Below, piece by piece: positions 6,425 through 9,476 of a stretch of DNA of 9,476 nucleotides. The DNA comes from Anthropogastromicrobium sp963604075. Its GTDB lineage: Bacteria; Bacillota; Clostridia; Lachnospirales; Lachnospiraceae. A model generated the notes under the pieces. That model worked only from the letters and a program-made list of their open reading frames with translations. It did not search any database and had not been told where the DNA came from. Positions within the stretch are counted from its first letter, which is position 1; each line of letters begins with the position of its first letter. The DNA lies in NCBI GenBank assembly GCA_963604075.1, contig CAVCPW010000056.1, forward strand, positions 1 to 9,476, given 5' to 3'. A program made the translations under genes and the position numbers.

Positions 6425-8917
6425 ATGGACGAAACCATATTTGATAAAGTGCAGGAGATTGATCTGAAGAAAACGATGGAGCAGTCATATATCGACTACG
6501 CCATGAGTGTTATTTCTCAGAGAGCGCTGCCTGATGTTAGAGACGGCTTAAAGCCGGTACAGAGAAGAGTTTTATACTCAATGATTGAGCTGAACAATGG
6601 CCCGGACAAGCCGCATCGTAAGTGTGCCCGTATCGTCGGTGATACAATGGGTAAGTATCATCCGCATGGAGACAGCTCAATATACGGAGCACTGGTCAAT
6701 ATGGCGCAGGAGTGGTCGACTCATTATCCGTTAGTAGACGGACACGGAAATTTTGGTTCGGTGGACGGCGATGGTGCGGCTGCTATGCGTTATACAGAGG
6801 CGCGCTTGTCTAAGATCGCGATGGAGATGCTTGCGGATATCAACAAGGATACCGTACACTTTAGTCCGAACTTTGACGAGACGGAGAAGGAGCCGGATGT
6901 TCTCCCATGCCGTTTCCCAAATCTTCTTTGTAACGGAACTACCGGTATTGCAGTCGGTATGGCGTCAAATATTCCGCCTCACAATATCAGAGAGACAATT
7001 GACGCAGTAGTAAAGATGATCAACAATCGCATTGATGAGGATCGCGACACCGCCATCGAAGAGTTGATGGGTATTATTCAGGGACCAGATTTTCCGACTG
7101 GTGCAACTATTATCGGACGTCGCGGCATCGAAGAGGCATACCGCACCGGAAAGGGTAAAATCGTTGTTCGAGCTGTCACCAGCATTGAGCCGATGCAAAA
7201 TGGCAAGAATCGTATTGTTGTTACCGAGTTGCCATACGGTGTGAATAAGGCGAAGCTGATTGAAAAGATTGCAGAGCTCGTAAAGGAAAAGCGTATCGAA
7301 GGCATCACAGATCTGGCAGATCAGTCCAGTCGTGAGGGCATGCGTATTTCCATTGAGCTGCGCCGCGATGTGAATCCAAATGTAATTTTAAATCAGTTGA
7401 TGAAGCATACCCAGCTACAGGATACTTTCGGCGTAATTATGCTGGCACTTGTTGGCGGAGTGCCGAAAATTTTAAACCTTCACGATATGCTGTACTATTA
7501 TTTACAGCATCAGGAAGAGGTTGTAACACGACGCACCAAATATGATTTGAGCAAGGCACAGGAGCGCGCCCACATCTTAGAGGGTCTATTAATTGCGCTT
7601 GATCACATTGACCGTGTGATTGAGATTATTCGCGGTTCTGCAAATGTAATGGCAGCGAAAGCGTCATTGACTGAGGAGTTTGGCCTTTCTGATGCGCAGT
7701 CTCAGGCGATTGTGGATATGCGTCTTCGCGCTTTGACAGGACTCGAGCGCAGCCGCCTGGAAAATGAATATAAGGAGTTGGAGGCGCGCATTGCCTACTT
7801 ACAGAGCATTCTGGGCGATGTGAAGGTGTTGCTTGGCGTTATCAGAGACGAGCTCCTTGTGATTAAGGACAAGTACGGCGATGACCGTAAGACGGCAATC
7901 GAGCTGGCAGAGGATGAGTTTAATGCAGAGGATTTGATTCCAAATGAGGCGGCTGTTGTTGCCATGACGAAGCTTGGCTACATTAAGAGAATGTCTCCAG
8001 ATCACTTTAAGGCACAGAACCGTGGCGGTAAGGGCATCAAGGGAATGAATATCTTAGATGAAGATTACATTTCTGACTTGATTATGATTAATAATCATGA
8101 TTATGTCATGTTCTTTACAAATCTCGGAAGGGTGTACCAGCTGAAGGGCTACGAGATTCCAGAGGCCGGTCGTACCGCCAGAGGAACGGCAGTTATTAAC
8201 CTGTTACAGTTACAGGCTGGGGAAAAAGTAACGTCAATTCTTCGCAATGAGGGGTATCAGTCTGGTTATCTGACCATGGCAACAAAGCTTGGTATGATTA
8301 AGAGAACAAATCTTTCCGAGTATGCCAATATTAGAAAGGTCGGACTGGCTGCAATCAATCTGCGTGAAGGCGATGAGCTGATGGATGTTCATGTAACAGA
8401 TGGAAAGCGCGATATTATTATGATTTCACGTCAGGGACAGTGTATTCGTTTTAACGAAAGTAATGCCAGAGTAATCGGACGTGCATCCATTGGTGTAAAG
8501 GGCATGAGTCTGGTGGAAGGTGACAGCGTAATTGGTATGCAGGTCGCAGAGGATGATGGTGTGCTTCTGCTTGTATCCGAAATGGGCATCGGCAAGAAGA
8601 TTGCCATGAGTGAGTTTAAAAACCAGAATCGTGGCGGTAAGGGTATCCGTTGTTATCGTGTCACTGAAAAGACTGGAAGTCTTGCGGGTGTCAAGGCAGA
8701 CCATAAAGGCTATGAGTTGATGTTGATTACCACTGAGGGTACCGTAATCCGTATGAAGACAGATTCTATTCCAGTGCTCAGAAGAGATACCAGTGGTGTC
8801 AAGCTGATGCAGGTAGACCAAGAGAATGTGACTGTCTCCAGTATTGAGCTGATCGAGGAGTCTAGGGATGAAGATGTTACTTCTACTGATGAGGTGGAAG
8901 CTTTTGAGAAGGTGTAA
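6425..8917 (+). CDS. gyrA: DNA gyrase subunit A
   Basis: GyrA is the DNA-cleaving and wrapping subunit of gyrase. At 830 aa it is of normal length. The breakage-reunion domain covers about residues 1-500, with catalytic Tyr123 in AAAMRYTEARL. The C-terminal beta-pinwheel (about 505-805) wraps DNA. It contains the GyrA box QNRGGKG at 531-537, which marks gyrase rather than ParC, and a second copy of the same seven residues at 734-740. The last 20 residues are acidic. In the quinolone region HGDSSIYG (81-88), Ser84 aligns with E. coli Ser83, while Gly88 replaces the acidic Asp87. The start has a purine-rich AGAGGG at 6415-6420, four bases before ATG. It probably shares transcripts with gyrB unless the spacer carries a promoter. 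Confidence 0.99.
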   Translation: MDETIFDKVQEIDLKKTMEQSYIDYAMSVISQRALPDVRDGLKPVQRRVLYSMIELNNGPDKPHRKCARIVGDTMGKYHPHGDSSIYGALVNMAQEWSTHYPLVDGHGNFGSVDGDGAAAMRYTEARLSKIAMEMLADINKDTVHFSPNFDETEKEPDVLPCRFPNLLCNGTTGIAVGMASNIPPHNIRETIDAVVKMINNRIDEDRDTAIEELMGIIQGPDFPTGATIIGRRGIEEAYRTGKGKIVVRAVTSIEPMQNGKNRIVVTELPYGVNKAKLIEKIAELVKEKRIEGITDLADQSSREGMRISIELRRDVNPNVILNQLMKHTQLQDTFGVIMLALVGGVPKILNLHDMLYYYLQHQEEVVTRRTKYDLSKAQERAHILEGLLIALDHIDRVIEIIRGSANVMAAKASLTEEFGLSDAQSQAIVDMRLRALTGLERSRLENEYKELEARIAYLQSILGDVKVLLGVIRDELLVIKDKYGDDRKTAIELAEDEFNAEDLIPNEAAVVAMTKLGYIKRMSPDHFKAQNRGGKGIKGMNILDEDYISDLIMINNHDYVMFFTNLGRVYQLKGYEIPEAGRTARGTAVINLLQLQAGEKVTSILRNEGYQSGYLTMATKLGMIKRTNLSEYANIRKVGLAAINLREGDELMDVHVTDGKRDIIMISRQGQCIRFNESNARVIGRASIGVKGMSLVEGDSVIGMQVAEDDGVLLLVSEMGIGKKIAMSEFKNQNRGGKGIRCYRVTEKTGSLAGVKADHKGYELMLITTEGTVIRMKTDSIPVLRRDTSGVKLMQVDQENVTVSSIELIEESRDEDVTSTDEVEAFEKV

Positions 8918-8920
8918 TGT

Positions 8921-8941
8921 AATCTGGAAGTTTAACAGATT
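8921..8941 (+). other. Weak stem-loop just after gyrA
   Basis: AATCTG (8921-8926) pairs with CAGATT (8936-8941) around a nine-base loop, four bases after the gyrA stop, and is followed by TTTA. The stem is only six pairs and mostly A-T. It may be a weak 3'-end or transcript-stability structure, or chance. Confidence 0.3.
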
Positions 8942-8948
8942 TTATAAG

Positions 8949-8994
8949 GAATCCCCGCTCCGTTAGGGGCGGGAGTAATTGACATCAGTTTTTT
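8949..8994 (+). terminator. GC-rich stem-loop after gyrA (possible terminator or IS200/IS605-like end)
   Basis: CCCGCTCC (8954-8961) pairs with GGGGCGGG (8966-8973) through eight pairs, one of them G-U, closing a GTTA loop. This is the strongest structure downstream of gyrA and could end the gyrase transcript. It is not a textbook intrinsic terminator, because the only T-run (8989-8994) begins 15 bases after the stem. The flanks, GAATCCCC before and GGGAG then TTGACA after, resemble right ends of IS200/IS605-family elements as I remember them. No transposase or TnpB remnant is present. Confidence 0.45.
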
Positions 8995-9040
8995 CGACTT
9001 AGTGTGGCATCATATATTTAAAAAAAATTAAAAATAGGTA

Positions 9041-9069
9041 TTGACATTCCATGTAACATGGGCTATAAT
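9041..9069 (+). promoter_or_regulatory. Promoter of tRNA-Ser, with a perfect dyad in its spacer
   Basis: TTGACA (9041-9046) and TATAAT (9064-9069) are both perfect consensus hexamers 17 bp apart, and an AT-rich tract lies upstream (9014-9037). Transcription would start near 9076, about 33 bases before the tRNA. The spacer contains the perfect inverted repeat CCATGT-A-ACATGG (9049-9061), occupying nearly the whole interval where RNA polymerase sits. Confidence 0.9.
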
Positions 9070-9108
9070 CATTTATGCGTTTAGGCAATTCATATAAGTT
9101 ATAGTTGT

Positions 9109-9196
9109 GGAGAAATACTCAAGTGGCTGAAGAGGCGCCCCTGCTAAGGGTGTAGACCGTTTGCGCGGTGCGAGGGTTCAAATCCCTCTTTCTCCG
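9109..9196 (+). tRNA. tRNA-Ser, anticodon GCU
   Basis: The gene folds as a class II tRNA of 88 nt. The acceptor stem GGAGAAA (9109-9115) pairs with TTTCTCC (9189-9195), with G9196 as discriminator base. The D-arm begins CTC (9118-9120). The anticodon stem CGCCC (9136-9140) pairs with GGGTG (9148-9152) around the loop CTGCTAA, giving anticodon GCT (9143-9145) for AGC and AGU serine codons. A long variable arm, ACCG (9156-9159) with CGGT (9166-9169), is the serine identity element. The T-arm is GAGGG-TTCAAAT-CCCTC (9172-9188). The 3' CCA is not encoded, so it must be added enzymatically. It has its own promoter and terminator, independent of the following rRNA operon. Confidence 0.97.
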
Positions 9197-9273
9197 TTTC
9201 TATTTTAGGAAAGTGTAGTATCGTAACAAGAGGTTATTTGATTTACTTGCAGTCCCCATATGTATTGTGTCAC

Positions 9274-9314
9274 CCTTTGGGTTTGCCGAGAGGCAGCGCA
9301 AAGGTTTTTCTTTT
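9274..9314 (+). terminator. Intrinsic terminator downstream of tRNA-Ser
   Basis: An outer stem CCTTTG (9274-9279) with CAAAGG (9299-9304) encloses an inner stem TGCC-GAGA-GGCA (9284-9295). It is followed at once by TTTTTCTTTT (9305-9314). This is a good intrinsic terminator that separates the tRNA transcript from the rRNA promoter about 50 bp further on. A small competing hairpin, ACCC-TTT-GGGT (9272-9282), overlaps the 5' arm. Confidence 0.8.
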
Positions 9315-9331
9315 GTCTCAAATTCTTGTTT

Positions 9332-9391
9332 AAAAAAGATTTGAAAAAAGATAAAAAAGTTGTTGACAAACGCTTGAAGATGTGTTAGTAT
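9332..9391 (+). promoter_or_regulatory. rRNA operon promoter with upstream A-tracts
   Basis: TTGACA (9363-9368) is followed after 17 bp by TAGTAT (9386-9391), a -10 that keeps four of six consensus bases. Three A6 tracts at 9332-9337, 9344-9349 and 9353-9358 sit directly upstream, with centres 12 and 9 bp apart (about one helical turn on average). This resembles an UP-element or curved DNA of a strong rRNA promoter. Transcription would start around 9398. The rRNA assignment rests on the leader that follows and on the known gyrA-rRNA operon order in Bacillus. Confidence 0.78.
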
Positions 9392-9397
9392 ATAGAA

Positions 9398-9476
9398 GCT
9401 GTCGCTGAGACAGACAACACAAAGAACCTTGATAATTGAACAGTATAACCAACCCTGAAGATTTCTAAAACAGCTT
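9398..9476 (+). other. 5' leader of an rRNA operon (partial, runs off the window)
   Basis: The predicted transcript begins with a small hairpin, CTGTC-GCTGA-GACAG (9399-9413). The segment GAACCTTGATAATTGAACAG (9424-9443) resembles the conserved CTTTGAAAACT-type, boxA-like antitermination element of Firmicute rRNA leaders. No 16S rRNA start is visible before the window ends, so the mature gene should begin downstream. The last seven bases, ACAGCTT, are complementary to AAGCTGT at 9396-9402, which may be part of a larger leader fold. Confidence 0.65.

Noticed and set aside
8989..9000. Spo0A-box-like sequence on the minus strand (AGTCGAAAAAA)
   Set aside because: The core differs from TGTCGAA at its first base and the A-run is common in AT-rich spacers. 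A single imperfect site is not enough.
9223..9247. Terminator GTAAC-AAGAG-GTTAT after the tRNA
   Set aside because: The stem is five weak pairs with an interrupted T-rich tail. The structure at 9274-9314 is far better.
9260..9391. Short open frame starting ATG at 9260 (about 43 codons)
   Set aside because: It has no ribosome-binding site and runs through the tRNA terminator and the rRNA promoter.
1..9476. CRISPR array, insertion sequence with transposase, phage or defence genes
   Set aside because: No regularly spaced repeats and no transposase, integrase or defence-family protein are visible. All long frames with recognisable products are replication genes.

Overview
The window is the replication-origin region of a low-to-medium GC Firmicute, with the core order dnaA - oriC - dnaN - yaaA (S4) - recF - gyrB - gyrA. 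A tRNA-Ser(GCU) gene and the promoter and leader of an rRNA operon follow. The protein sequences, AT-rich spacers, consensus sigma-A promoters and a tRNA without encoded CCA fit a Clostridia lineage, probably Lachnospiraceae. The family name is an inference from remembered sequences, not a search. Every gene is on the + strand, co-directional with the fork leaving the origin.

Layout: 1-167 has two perfect DnaA boxes at the very edge and the dnaA promoter. dnaA (168-1547) is followed by a 201-bp spacer with six DnaA boxes, a short GC-rich segment and a run of DnaA-trio-like CTA triplets, which is the probable unwinding site. dnaN (1749-2855), a small S4 RNA-binding protein (best start 2980), recF and gyrB follow with short gaps. 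A 165-bp palindrome-rich spacer separates gyrB from gyrA (6425-8917).

After gyrA the remaining 559 bp has no protein gene. It holds a GC-rich stem-loop (terminator or IS200/IS605-like end), a promoter with perfect -35 and -10 boxes enclosing a perfect 13-bp dyad, tRNA-Ser(GCU) at 9109-9196, a convincing intrinsic terminator, phased A-tracts, an rRNA-type promoter and the start of an rRNA leader. The 16S gene itself should start beyond the window. Bacillus subtilis likewise has an rRNA operon (rrnO) after gyrA.

The genes form a coherent set. DnaA opens oriC, DnaN is the sliding clamp, RecF loads recombinase at stalled forks, and gyrase removes the positive supercoils made by forks and by heavy rRNA transcription nearby. 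I see no defence, phage or otherwise novel protein system. The points worth a second look are in the non-coding DNA: the regular DnaA-trio run, the dyad inside the tRNA promoter spacer, the IS-end-like hairpin and the palindromes between gyrB and gyrA.
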